A DNA stretch of 64,000 bases, taken from positions 186,001 to 250,000 of the forward strand of contig OX595998.1 of NCBI GenBank assembly GCA_951394045.1. The letters are read 5' to 3'. Source of the stretch: Nitzschia sp. DOCU1. Lineage: Eukaryota > Bacillariophyta > Bacillariophyceae > Bacillariales > Bacillariaceae. Below, piece after piece: positions 9,475 through 19,363 of this stretch. Within the stretch, counting starts at the first letter, position 1. Each line of letters opens with the position of its first letter. The notes beneath the pieces were generated by a model, which saw only the letters and a program-made list of their open reading frames with translations, searched no databases and was not told the DNA's origin. Made by a program: the position numbers and the translations under genes.

Positions 9475-11109
9475 ATGGCAGCACCGTCCCCCAACTTGAG
9501 TAATCCCAACGTACAAGTCCTCATCCAGAAACCACCACAACCCAAAAAGAAGAATGCCACTATGCCCACCAAGACCAAGGTTCCAGTGGCTGCCAAAGCC
9601 AAGAAATCTCCCAAGACCAAAAGCGATAAAACGGCCAGTGCTAGGCGAGGCCAGCAAATTCGAGCCTTGATGCAGGCACATGGTACTCAACATGTGTATT
9701 TTGGGCGGGGAGAGCCTTTGCGCAATAATCCTGGCAATATTCGATTTCGTCAAATCATTGATGCACGATATGATGAATTTACGGCTGCCAATAAGAAACG
9801 CAAAGCCGAAATTCGAAAAGAAATTGAAGATCAAGTCAAAAATGATGGACCACAAGTCATTCAATTCTTGATGATTGTGGAGGATACTGATACAGTAGAA
9901 CTTGCCATGGACGAGGTGGTGGATGATCGTGTAGGACATACCCTACGAGATACACCCAAACGACGTGCCACGTATTGGTCATGGGGACTCCGCCATGAAG
10001 ATCAACATCAACAATGGACACCGTTTGACAGTAGTGCCGGAGAAAAGTTGGAACGCATGTATCAAAAGCCCATGGATAAACGAACCGAAGTATCCGTGAC
10101 GGTTGACAGGGTCCCGTATTTGATTGATGTGACGGATCTTACCATGCATTCCATCAAATCGGGCAGTCAAACTGTCTTTGACGTGCGTCGACAAGAGCCC
10201 GACGCTGAACTACTAACCTCTGGTCAAGATGATCTTTATTTCATGGATGAGGACGGGGCCCAAGATGATAGTTCGGCAGATCGCTCGAATGGTGGTGGAT
10301 CTTCTAGAAGTAATGGTGGTGGTGGATCTCCCTCCAATCGTGGTTCCAGCGGTACTATTGGTGGCAGTCAAAACAGCCACGGTACAGCCAGTTGCAGTTT
10401 TGCCATGGCCGCAATGAGTGCTGCTAGTCTGCCGCGCGAAGAAGAAAAAGAAAAGGATTCCAAGAATAACGATCCCGATGAAAAAGACGAAGAAGAGTAT
10501 GAAATCTCTTTGCGTGTCTACCAAGCTACTCCCGACGAAATCGTACAAAACATTCTAACCGAGCTGTCTGTGGCACCATCTCGTGAGTCCTACCCCATGC
10601 AACGTGGAATGGATACTGAAGACGATGATGCAGCACCTCTACAAGCACCGCCTCGTCCCGAGCAACAACTGCGAGCGATCTCTCAAGAGGCGGCTACTCT
10701 GAAAGCGCAACGATTGCGAGACCTCGAAGCCAGACAAGCCGAGTTGGAAAAGCAAAAGGCCGATCTACTTCAGCTACGAAAGCAAGAGCTGAATAACAGC
10801 AAGCCACCATCACCCACCATCATGTCTAAATTAACCAAGGGCTTTGGGGCCTTGGGACTCCGCAGCCGCGGGGGCAAAGCCGGAAATGTCAGTCCTAGTC
10901 CAGCTGCTAACAAACAAGGGGGTGCCATCGTCAAGGGACGAAGAATGGCTCGGGACGTTCTTGATGACGAGTCCTTGTCTGCCAGTTCCATGACGATTGC
11001 GACACTTCCAACCGTGGCCACTGTTGAGAGCAACAATCCACGTGTTACTACTACTAGCAAGGATCAGCAACGGGTCCGAGTGCAGTTGCTTCCCGACACT
11101 TGCGGATAA
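9475..11109 (+). CDS. DUF6824-WWE domain protein
   Basis: Single-exon frame of 544 residues. Lys/Pro-rich N-terminus (20-55), then a DUF6824-type domain at about 73-132 with FGRGEPLRNNPGNIRFR and a basic KKRKAEIRKEI helix; this family is expanded in diatoms and is thought to be nuclear or regulatory. Residues about 165-240 fit a WWE domain: W168/W170, W181, the E190-E193 region, then VPYLIDVTDLTM and VFDVRRQE. WWE domains in other eukaryotes bind poly-ADP-ribose units. A Ser/Gly/Asn-rich linker (265-300), an acidic stretch and a predicted coiled coil (about 400-440, EARQAELEKQKADLLQLRKQE) follow. It converges on the MYND gene at 11312. Joining of the two domains is seen in the sequence; the function is inference. 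Copies: 13190-13990 (dead), 46198-47259 (lacks DUF6824), 50640-50872 (fragment). Confidence 0.8.
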   Translation: MAAPSPNLSNPNVQVLIQKPPQPKKKNATMPTKTKVPVAAKAKKSPKTKSDKTASARRGQQIRALMQAHGTQHVYFGRGEPLRNNPGNIRFRQIIDARYDEFTAANKKRKAEIRKEIEDQVKNDGPQVIQFLMIVEDTDTVELAMDEVVDDRVGHTLRDTPKRRATYWSWGLRHEDQHQQWTPFDSSAGEKLERMYQKPMDKRTEVSVTVDRVPYLIDVTDLTMHSIKSGSQTVFDVRRQEPDAELLTSGQDDLYFMDEDGAQDDSSADRSNGGGSSRSNGGGGSPSNRGSSGTIGGSQNSHGTASCSFAMAAMSAASLPREEEKEKDSKNNDPDEKDEEEYEISLRVYQATPDEIVQNILTELSVAPSRESYPMQRGMDTEDDDAAPLQAPPRPEQQLRAISQEAATLKAQRLRDLEARQAELEKQKADLLQLRKQELNNSKPPSPTIMSKLTKGFGALGLRSRGGKAGNVSPSPAANKQGGAIVKGRRMARDVLDDESLSASSMTIATLPTVATVESNNPRVTTTSKDQQRVRVQLLPDTCG

Positions 11110-11311
11110 AAGAAGAAGGTTACATTCATAATTGCCTTAATGTACTATAGCGAGAGTATTCGTATTCCAACATTATCCAAACGAATCCATTCTAGCCATC
11201 GTACAAAAGGAGATTAGGAATGATTGCAAATGGCCGATTCATCGGCTGTGATATCCACGAGATTAATTTCACGCCCAACTACTAGCGGCCATGAAGCGGT
11301 TTGCCAATTCC

Positions 11312-11965
11312 TTAGCGTACCCTGTACAGTTTGACAGATCGATTCAAAACCCTGGCTGCCTGTTGATTCATATCATGCCATTCCTTTGCTCTGTTGCAGA
11401 CCTTGTTGTGACGATCCATCCAGTCTTTGACTTGGCATTCCCTCGAGCAATATACGGCTAGCTTGCACTGCATACATTGCTGGAACTGTTTGTCCAAGGT
11501 TTCAGTGTTTGGACAATTGCGTGCTGTACACAAGGCGTATCCGAGTCGATGTTTCTCTTGATTGTCCCCCGGCGTGCCGCATCGAGCGGCCTTGCTATTC
11601 CTAACCTTGTACCAGCTAGTAGGAACGCGGGCTGGAACTCCCGACTTTATTTCGTTTCGAAGAATCTGTAGCAAATCCGAGGTAGTCATAGCTCCGGAAG
11701 CGCAAATCAACCGCTTGGACATGTGGCGTCGAAGTTTATGGAAGATGAGAAACTCATGGTATTTGGACTTTGCCGCAAAAACTCCGATTTCCTCAAGTTC
11801 AGCCGCCCCCCATCCAAATGCTGGCTTGCGCTTGTCAAATGGATCTTTGCAAAAGCCTTTGGGTGTGATTCCAAACTCGCTCAATCCTCCATACTCGTTA
11901 TGGCACGGGGGAAGCTTTTCCAGGAGGTCCGCATCGTTACTCTCCCGCTTTTCCAGCTCCGTCAT
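11312..11965 (-). CDS. MYND zinc-finger protein 1
   Basis: The only MYND copy here without an internal stop or frameshift. From the first in-frame ATG (11965, MTELEKRES) it has 217 residues. The homologous start used by the other copies (ATGAATTTGGAAGA in copy 2) has changed to CCATTTAGAAGA, so about 12 N-terminal residues have lost their Met; the frame stays open upstream to about 12073 without an ATG. The C-terminal half carries the MYND pattern: CTARNC, then CMQC, YCSREC, DW, H and C. MYND fingers bind short proline-containing peptides in other eukaryotes. Before it lies a conserved block (KRKPAFGWG...LEEI...AAKSKYHEFLIFHKLRR). Convergent with the DUF6824-WWE gene, 202 bases between stops. 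Confidence 0.7.
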   Translation of the reverse strand: MTELEKRESNDADLLEKLPPCHNEYGGLSEFGITPKGFCKDPFDKRKPAFGWGAAELEEIGVFAAKSKYHEFLIFHKLRRHMSKRLICASGAMTTSDLLQILRNEIKSGVPARVPTSWYKVRNSKAARCGTPGDNQEKHRLGYALCTARNCPNTETLDKQFQQCMQCKLAVYCSRECQVKDWMDRHNKVCNRAKEWHDMNQQAARVLNRSVKLYRVR

Positions 11966-12720
11966 GGTCTCGGGAAAGTACACGTAAATGTCTTCTAAAT
12001 GGCAGTTCTCTTTGCAAGAGAAGCTCTGATGTTGTTGCAATAATGATGAGAAGCTCTGATGTTTTTGCTGCAATGCGATCTTCTCAACAATCCTCCGAGA
12101 GTGATGGGACCCGAGATTTTTCTGGTTTCACTCGTGGCAACTCGTTTCGCGCCAAAACGGTTTTGAGAGCCCGTCATTGCCATCTGTCCTCCGTCCGCAC
12201 TCAGATGTGCTGTGCCATCATTCCTACCGGCGGTAGGTGGCCGAAATCCATTTTGGTTCAAAAGAATCACATTTCTTGATCGAAAAGTCTTCTCTTGTGC
12301 CCGAACGTTTCAAGGCTCGTCGGTACTCGGTTAAAGATACGGATCGCTGACTGATCGTCTGCAGCCAGGGAGGTTTGTCCATAAACTTCTTAACGTGCGT
12401 ATAATGATGCCGCCGATTGTTCTTGTGTGTGTGGTCGTGGTCGGTCGCAATGGGTGATGTCCGTCGGATTCTTTCATAGACGCCGCCTTGTGTGTGGTGT
12501 GCGTTGTTCCCGCCATTTCCCAGCTACGCACCGATGACATTCCACGTGGATGTAACTTGGATCGATTATACGCCTACGTGGGTAGACACCTTCTCTATGT
12601 GCCCATGTACCTAAGTTCAGGGTCATCGCATGTTAGTCATGGTGGTCAAACCGATGGGTCATTTTCGACAAAAGATACGCTCCCCTACCGTACTATTTGG
12701 CCCGCCAGGGTGTAGCATTT
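11966..12720. other. MYND 1 upstream region, no gene recognised
   Basis: Holds short direct repeats such as GATGAGAAGCTCTGATG (twice, 12020-12063), like the AGCTTCTCATTGCAACGA motifs before the other MYND copies, so it is probably the promoter side. The remainder to 12720 has only short frames with no recognisable family. Confidence 0.4.
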
Positions 12721-13189
12721 GTTGGAACGAAGACCTACAAATTGCTGATTCTTGCTTGACGAATCGATGTTGAAAGTTCCACCATGTTATTGCATTGGGA
12801 TGGATGTTTATCCTTGTCGACAAACTCCTCCTTTTTGATAAAAGTGGTGCTGCCTTTTCTATCCATGACGAGGAGGAAAAGCTCTTTCGTCAAACCATTG
12901 CGCTTGGTCCTCAAGAGCTTTTCGGAAATCTTCTCGTACGACGGCTCCATGACTTTGACGATGTGCTCGCATCGTGGTTGCTGCCTAATAGAGAAAAAGA
13001 CATGACAGCGTAGGTTATATGGACGACAGAATCCTGGCTGCGGCTTGAAGCACGGCCGCTATCCATTTCCACCAATCACCTCGTGACAAGAACATCATGC
13101 AGTATTGTTGTCTTTGAAATATGCGGAAAAAGTGACTTGTCCGCATCAAGAAGATTGTCATTATTACAACCTCAAGCATGCAGCAATGT
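12721..13189. other. Unassigned stretch with short open frames on both strands
   Basis: Frames of about 70 codons are open on both strands around 12735-13013. None shows a motif or repeats elsewhere in the window, so I make no gene call. Confidence 0.3.
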
Positions 13190-13990
13190 TAGGAGGCTGA
13201 ATTTACTACGGCTGCATCCTCCAAAGAAACGCAAAGACGAAATGGAAGATCAAGTCAAGAGCAAGGTGGGGAAGACGAGATAATTCAATTTCAGATGATT
13301 GTAGAAGAAACCGATGCAGTAGAACTGTCTTTGGAGATTCATGTCGTGGATGATTTTGTGGTTCACACACTACAAGATACACCAACAAGACGTGCCATGT
13401 TTTGGTCACGGCGGGGGCTCCATCAAGATCAACAACAATGGACGCCGTTTGACGGCAATGCCTAAGAGAAATGATGGAGCGCGTGGATCAAATGGCCTTG
13501 GAGACACGAACCAAAGTATCCGTTACTATTGAAAATGTTCTGTATCTGATCAATGTGACTGATCTTACCATGTACTCAACCCAATCAACGTGCGTCATCG
13601 ACAAAAGCCCAAAGCCGAGCTAATTTTTTCTGGCCGCGAACTTTATTTGATGGATGGAGACGGGGATCATTCTCATAATTCAGCGGCTCGCTCGAATGGT
13701 GGTGGTTCGACTAGGAATCACTGGTAAAAGACCTTCGTGTCGTATCTCAGGCGTCCAATCCTTTCATCAGCAAGCTAGCTACAGTATTGCCATAACCGCT
13801 TTGAGTTCAGCTAGCTAGCCACAAGGAGAAGTAGATCCAACAATCAACCATGATACACCAGACGAAATCGTACAAAGCGAGCCCTCGCTGCTTTGCAAAC
13901 TCAACGATTGTGAGACCTTGATTTCAGAAAAGCCCCAAAAGAGAAGTAAATGGCGGAATTACAAAAACGAAACTATATTATGCTTTCAGA
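13190..13990 (+). pseudogene. DUF6824-WWE pseudogene
   Basis: Decayed copy of the gene at 9475. Matching pieces in order: the AAGAAACGCAAAG...GAAGATCAAGTCAAG segment (DUF6824 helix) near 13223, ATTGTAGAAGAAACCGATGCAGTAGAACTG, the WWE start (FWSRRGLHQD.QQQWTPFD) near 13399-13450, the aspartate/Ser-rich part near 13660-13710, and a coiled-coil remnant near 13890-13950. Stops and indels break it throughout, for example TAA just after the WWE tryptophans (about 13463). The first DUF6824 half with GRG...NPGN is missing. It converges on MYND copy 2, repeating the layout of 9475-11965. Confidence 0.7.
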
Positions 13991-14081
13991 ATAGGAACCC
14001 TTTCGTCATAGGACAAATTGCGATTGAGATTTACTGAACCCGAGCCTGGGAGTAGGGGGGATGAAGTGTTTTGCCAGTTCC

Positions 14082-14794
14082 TCAGCGTCCCTCATGCATT
14101 TCGACAAATCGATTCAAGAAACTGGCAGCCTTTGCAGCCATATCATGCTGCTCTTTTGCCTTCTTGCAGACTTTTTTGTGACGATCCTTCCAGTCATTAA
14201 CTTGGCATTCCCTGGAGCAATAAACGGCTAGCTTGCACTGCATACATTGCAGGAACTGCTTGTCTAAGGTTTCAGTATACGGACAATCTCGTGTACAACA
14301 CAGAGCGTATCCAAATCGACGTTTCCCCTTGGTGTCCGGCCCGTATCGGGCGTTGCTAAACTTGTACCAGCTAGGAACTGGGGCAGGGACGCCCGACTCC
14401 ATCTCTTGTCTGAGAATCTGGAGCAAATCCGAGGTATTCTTTGCTCCAGATACGCAAATCAACCGTTTGGACATGCCGCGTCGAAGTTGTTTGAAGATGA
14501 GGAACTCGTGTATTCCGACTTTGCCGCGAATTCGGCAATTTCCTCAAGTTCGGCGGGGCCCCACCCGAAGGCTGGCTTGCGTTTGGCAAATAGATCTTTA
14601 GTAAAGCCATCGGCAATGATTCCGAACTGGCTCATTCCATCTTCATGCATAGTCTCCAATCCTTCCCGAACCCTTACAATATGGGGCCAGAGGCACGGCG
14701 GAAGCTTTTCCAGGAGGGCATCATCGTCACCCTGTCGTTTTTCGAGTTCCGTCATGGTCTCGGGAAAGTCAAAGTAAACATCTTCCAAATTCAT
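14082..14794 (-). pseudogene. MYND zinc-finger copy 2, one-base frameshift
   Basis: From ATG 14794 (MNLEDVYFDF) to TGA at 14082 the span is 713 bases, one short of a codon multiple. The break is in AAATCGGAATACCACGAG of related copies, which here reads GAATACACGAG (about 14508): one C is missing. Both halves are otherwise well conserved, including CTRDC, CMQC, YCSREC, DW, H, C of the MYND finger. A recent loss or a sequencing error are both possible. The linked block LLEKLPPC...GFTKDLF...KPAFGWGPAELEEIAEFA matches copies 1 and 3. Confidence 0.75.
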
Positions 14795-15262
14795 AATGCT
14801 ATAGTCGTTCTGTTTGAAAAAGAAAGAAACGTGACAAATAATCTCTAATCGTCGTTCCAATGAGAAAAAGAGCTACGTCGTTGCAACGCCGATGATCTTC
14901 TCCTCCATCCGAGACTCTATTTCGCGCCTTTTTTACCGTGTTTCGAAAGGCCGACATTGGTCGCCAATCAGTCCATCTGTCCTCCGACCAAACCACAACG
15001 CCAAACGTGTCTCACGACAATCGTTGTGACGTTGCACACGTTTGGCAGTGGGTGCGGATGGCTGACAAACGGTGACGTTGGCATAAAGAACAAAGAAGCG
15101 CTCTCTATTTTTGAGGGTGCCGGGCGTCTGCGGCGACGGCCAATTATCGCCCTATAACTCTCGCAGCATTCAAAAGATCGTCGTTTCAGCGACAGAGCTT
15201 CTCATTGCAAGGACAAGCTTCTCTTTTGACTTCTTTTCTCAAGCAACCAACAGCTTAGCACC

Positions 15263-15970
15263 ATGAATATAGTAGACATTTACTGTGAACTACTTCCCGA
15301 GAGCCTGTCGGAACTGGAAAAACGGGAGTACGAAGATAATGCCACCTGGGAAAAGCTCCCACCGTGTCTCAGCCTTCGAGAAGGATTAGAGGATGATGAT
15401 GCCTACGAAAAATCGAAACAGGTCGAAATTACAGCTAGCGGCTTTAACAAAGATCTCTTTGATAACCGCAAGCCAGCCTTTGGGTAGGGAGCTGCCGAAC
15501 TTGAACAAGTCGAAGAGTTTGCTGCCAAATCCGAATACCACGAGTTTCTCATCTTTAAAAGACTTCGAAGCAACATGTGCAGGCGATTGATTTGCGCATC
15601 TGGAGCAAAAACTACATCGGACTTGCTCCAGATTCTTCGCAACGAAATGGAGTCGGGCGTCCCAGCCCCCGTTCCTGGCTGGTACAAGTTTAGCTACGAC
15701 CGATTCGGTCCTGATACCAAAGAAATCCGTCGATTCGGATACGTCGTTTGTAGCGCCCGAGATTGTTTCAAGACGGAAGATTTGCAAAAACAGCTCAGGC
15801 AATGTATGCAGTGCAAGCTAGCCATGTATTGCTCCAAAGATTGCCAAGCCAAAGACTGGAAGGATCGTCACAGAAAAGTCTGCAAGAAGGCAAAAGAGCA
15901 GCACGATAAGGCTGCAAGGGTAGCCAGCATTCTGCATCAATTTGTTGCCAGGCAAGAGGGAGGACGCTGA
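15263..15970 (+). pseudogene. MYND zinc-finger copy 3, single nonsense codon
   Basis: 235 codons plus stop in one frame, ATG 15263 (MNIVDIYCELL) to TGA 15970, interrupted only by TAG at 15485-15487 where relatives have TGG in KPAFGW. Downstream of the stop an in-frame ATG at 15575 could still give 131 residues with the entire MYND finger (CSARDC, CMQC, YCSKDC, DW, H, C), so a short finger-only protein is possible. A palindrome (15989-16005) follows 18 bases after the end. Opposite strand to copies 1 and 2. Confidence 0.75.
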
Positions 15971-16797
15971 GTTGTCGTCGGGGGCAAGCTAGTAGTCGCT
16001 ACTAGTTGGGGGTCTAGCAGAATGATGGATGCAATCGTCATTCCTAGTAAAAATCACGGTTCGTAGTACTATAAGAACGACAGGATTCATATTTGCCAGG
16101 AGTGTTTGCATGCAGTGCTACTTTCGTTTTATGAATAGACTGAATGGAAGATGTTGCTATCTCGCACACAGAGTTGAGCTGGGCGTGGTGTGATGACGTT
16201 TTATCTTTGTTTTCTGCTTGTTCATAGTTGGTTCGTTACGAAAGGTGTAACTTCTTCTTGCCACCATCATTGCATTGTTTGCCCCTTCGTCAAACTCTCA
16301 TTCCTTATTGCTTAAGGAATTCTTTTTCTCTTTCATTCTCATTGTTCTTGATTTGTTTCATGTTTAGACATTACAACTTTTGTTGTCACCTCTCCATGAT
16401 GTATGGTTTGTTCTTTGCTTCGATCTTCAACCTTCTTGATCTATAGTAGGTACAGCTTCACACTCTCCTATATTTCTTCTATAGTCATTCTGTTTGAAAA
16501 AGAAAGAAACGTGACAAAGTAATCTCTAATAGTCGTTCCAATGAGAAAAAGAGCTACGTCGTTGCAACGCCGATGATGCTCCTCCATCCGAGACTCTATG
16601 ATATTTCGCGCCCTTTTTTACCGTGTTTCGAAAGGCCGCGCGCTTTTGCTGAGCGTGCCGGGCGCCTGCTGCGACGGCCAAAACTCCTACCTCGCAAGCA
16701 TCATTCAAACAAACAACATTGCAGCAACAGAGCTTCTCATTGCAACGACAAACTTCACTTCTCACTTCTTTTCTCAAGTAACCAACAGCGTAGCATC
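15971..16797. other. Spacer between MYND copies 3 and 4
   Basis: Begins with the 3' palindrome. 16480-16560 repeats the upstream flank of copy 2 (TTCTGTTTGAAAAAGAAAGAAACGTGACAAA with CAATGAGAAAAAGAGCTACGTCGTTGCAACGCCGATGAT), and 16690-16797 is the copy-4 promoter side with AGCTTCTCATTGCAACGACAAACTTC. No gene seen. Confidence 0.5.
15989..16005. repeat. MYND 3' palindrome, copy 3
   Basis: CTAGTAG-TCG-CTACTAG: perfect 7-base arms, 18 bases after the copy-3 stop, followed by TTGGGGGTC. Same element at 17504, 18647 and 49922, and as half sites near 11276, 18361 and 47423. Confidence 0.8.
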
Positions 16798-17488
16798 ATG
16801 AATATATAAGACGTTTACTCTGAATTGCTTCCCGAGAGCCTGTCGGAACTGGAAAAAAGGGAGTTGGAAGATAATGCCTTCATGAAAAAGCTCCCACCTT
16901 GTCTCTGGCCCCCCTTTGTCCTAGACCGGGAAGGATTAGAGGATGATGATGCCTACGAAAAATCGAAACAAGTCGAAATTTCAGCTAGTGGTTTTAACAA
17001 AGATCTCTTTGATAACCGCAAGCCAGCCTTTGGGAGTTTGCTGCCAAATCGGAATACCACGAGTTTCTCATCTTCAAAAGACTTCGAAGCAACATGTGCA
17101 GACCATTGATTTGCATGTCCGGAGCTAAAACTACCTCGGACTTGCTCCAGATTCTCCGAAACGAAATGGAGTCGGGCGTGCCAGCCCTGTTCCGCACTGG
17201 TACAAGTTTAGCAACGACCGATACGGTCCTGATACCAAAGAAAACCGTCGATTCGGATACGCCGTTTGTAGCGCCAGAAATTGTTTCAAGACGGAAGATT
17301 TGCAGAAGCAACTCAGGCAATGTATGCAGTGCAAGTTAGCCATGTATTGCTCCAAAGATTGCCAAGCCAAAGACTGGAAGGATCGTCACAAAAAAGTCTG
17401 CAAGAAGGCAAAAGAGCAGCACGATAAGACTGCAAGGGTAGCCAGCATTCTGCATCAATTTGTTGCCAGGCACGAGGGAGGACGCTGA
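16798..17488 (+). pseudogene. MYND zinc-finger copy 4, multiply broken
   Basis: Aligned to copy 3 from ATG 16798. The fourth codon is TAA (ATGAATATATAA). At about 17033 a deletion removes the GW..AELEQVEE part (GCCTTTGGGAGTTTGCTGCC). Near 17190 an indel in CCAGCCCTGTTCCGCACTGG shifts the frame again. The last third (17300-17488) is open and encodes CMQC, YCSKDC, DW, H, C and the KEQHDKTARVASILHQFVARHEGGR-like tail. Very close to copy 3, so the two arose by a recent tandem duplication. Confidence 0.75.
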
Positions 17489-17503
17489 GCTGTTGGGGGC
17501 AAG

Positions 17504-17520
17504 CTAGTAGCCGCTACTAG
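17504..17520. repeat. MYND 3' palindrome, copy 4
   Basis: CTAGTAG-CCG-CTACTAG, 15 bases after the copy-4 stop, followed by TGGGGGGTCC. Confidence 0.8.
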
Positions 17521-18001
17521 TGGGGGGTCCAGTAGAAAGATGGAAGAAGCGGCCAGGTGCAATCATTCCTACTACTAATCGCGTTTCGTACTATAACGAT
17601 GAGATTCGTAATTGCCAGGAGTCTTTGTATGCAGTACTACTTTCCTATTAGGAATAGACTGAATGGAAGATGTTGCCATCTAGCACGCATAGTAGAACTG
17701 GGCGTGGTGCCGACACGTCGGCCCATGAATGTCGAGGAACGCCCTCACGAGATATGATCATATGAGTCGGCCAGCTAAAGATCTTTACAATATGGGGATG
17801 TGTATGTATGTATCATACCTGGCAAACACTTAACCCCAAAAGCAAGAATTCGTCTGCGGGCGGGCGTAAGATACGCGGAAGATCGCAGTCTCCACAGAGC
17901 TCTCTCGGATTGCGAACAGGATCATTGCAACGACAGAGCTTCTCATTGCAACGACCTTCGAGCTTCTCACTGACTTTTCGCAAGCAACAAGGAATACTAT
18001 C
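17521..18001. other. Spacer between MYND copies 4 and 5
   Basis: Noncoding as far as I can see. Contains a MYND downstream flank (CAATCATTCCTACTACTAATC) and, at 17870-18001, an upstream flank nearly identical to 49475-49607 before copy 7 (GATCGCAGTC...CTCTCGGATTGCGAACAGGATCATTGCAACGACAGAGC). Confidence 0.5.
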
Positions 18002-18371
18002 ATGAATATTGAACATATTAATTTTGAGCATGTGGTCGGAACTGGAAAAACGGGAGATTGTCCTACAACAAAAGATCCCACCTCGTCTCTGGCCATCCTG
18101 TGTGAGGCGTCGGGGAGGACTGGATGACGAAAATGAATTGAGCCAGCTAGATATTATGGCCGAAGGCATTCGCAAAGATCGCTTTGACAAGCGTAAACCT
18201 GCCTTTGGGTGGGGGCTCGCTGAACTCCAGGAAATCGCAGAGTTTGCAGCAAAATCGGAATACCACGAGTTTCTCATCGTCAAAAGACTCCGAGGCAACA
18301 TGTGCAGTTGGTTGATTTGCGCGTCTGGAGCTAAAACAACCTTGGACCTGCTCCAGATTAGCCGCTACTAG
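18002..18371 (+). pseudogene. MYND family copy 5, 3' truncated into palindrome
   Basis: Has the N-terminal block of the family but no zinc finger. A deletion near 18030 removes the codons between INFE and SMWSELEKRE (compare 49608) and shifts the frame. Then KIPPRLWPSCVRRR...KPAFGWGLAELQEIAEFAAKSEYHEF...LICASGAKTTLDLLQI reads in one frame and ends abruptly in AGCCGCTACTAG, the family 3' palindrome, whose TAG supplies the stop at 18369. The join removes about 330 bases of finger-coding DNA. Confidence 0.75.
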
Positions 18372-18372
18372 T
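18361..18372. repeat. Half of the MYND 3' palindrome at the copy-5 truncation
   Basis: GCCGCTACTAGT directly fused to coding sequence; the left arm is gone. Confidence 0.65.
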
Positions 18373-18546
18373 TTGGGGGTTATACAAATGGAAGAAGCGG
18401 CTAGGTGCAACGATCATTTCTACTACTAATCACGAGTGGATTGTTATTTGCCAAGAGCGTGTGCATGCAGTTCCCTTGCTTGGGGAATAGGTTAAACTCA
18501 CGTGTATAAGTATGTATCATACCTGGCATGTTTTGCTGTCCGCCCG

Positions 18547-18629
18547 AGGCAACAAAGAGCAGCATGATAAGACTCAAAAGGCAGCCAGCATTTTTCTCAA
18601 TTTTGTTGCCAGGCACGAGGGGGGACGTC
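18547..18629 (+). pseudogene. MYND copy tail fragment
   Basis: A stretch matching the family C-terminus (KEQHDKTQKAAS then NFVARHEGGR) without any upstream coding part. It is followed at 18647 by the 3' palindrome, as in complete copies. Left over from rearrangement of another copy. Confidence 0.7.
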
Positions 18630-18646
18630 AGAACCTTTTTGGGGGG

Positions 18647-18667
18647 AACTAGTAGCCACTACTAGTT
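18647..18667. repeat. MYND 3' palindrome after tail fragment
   Basis: AACTAGTAG-CCA-CTACTAGTT, perfect 9-base arms. Confidence 0.8.
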
Positions 18668-19363
18668 TGGGGGTTGTACAAATGGTAGAAGTGGCTAGGT
18701 GCAACGATCATTTCTACTACTAATCACGATAGGATTATTATTTGCCAAGAGCGTGTGCATGGAGTTCCCTTGCTTGAAGACACGTGCATAGTCACTTGCA
18801 TCACTTGCATGTTTTGCTGTCCGCAACAAATGTTTGTTGGTTTATGTCAAAAGGTCCACTTCCTTGATGACGACGACTTCTTCTTTGTTTACACCAGCAC
18901 CCACAAAATATCTCTTCATTTTCAAAACAGTGTGACGTCATGAATCATGGTAGGCATAGTATTGGCAGTAAAACGTTTGCAGATGGCACGGCGGGTTCAT
19001 AGTAGTATACTCTCTACTATTAAAGCATACTATGGTAGAGGTTCTTGCGGAAGTCTACGAATGTAATTGGAATCGAAAGAGTCAGCGATTTCAGACGTGG
19101 GTTCCCTTGGTGACACGGGTTGGGCGGAAGCAGGCATGCGCGGGAAGTCATGCTTTCGACCTATCTGACTGAACTGACCCAAGAAAAAGGTCTGTCCATC
19201 AGTACGGACAGACTCCGGGCCTCGGCGACGCTGGCAAAAGTCGTCCGATTTTGCAACGACGACAAACTCTACGCAGCACCATGAATCTCTCTTGCAGACT
19301 ACCAAAACAACACAATGAAATCATCTTCATGTACTACATATGTATATTATAAACGAAACTTTG
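18668..19363. other. Spacer before LNR copy B 3' end
   Basis: 18668-18790 repeats the downstream flank of 18373-18480. 19218-19363 is nearly identical to 50875-51030, the 3' flank of LNR copy C, so it is the shared 3' UTR/flank of the LNR genes. No gene recognised. Confidence 0.5.

Noticed and set aside
10213..10548. 111-codon minus-strand frame with a hydrophobic stretch, repeated at 46354-46689
   Set aside because: Antisense of the Ser/Gly and acidic part of DUF6824-WWE; its conservation follows from the sense gene.
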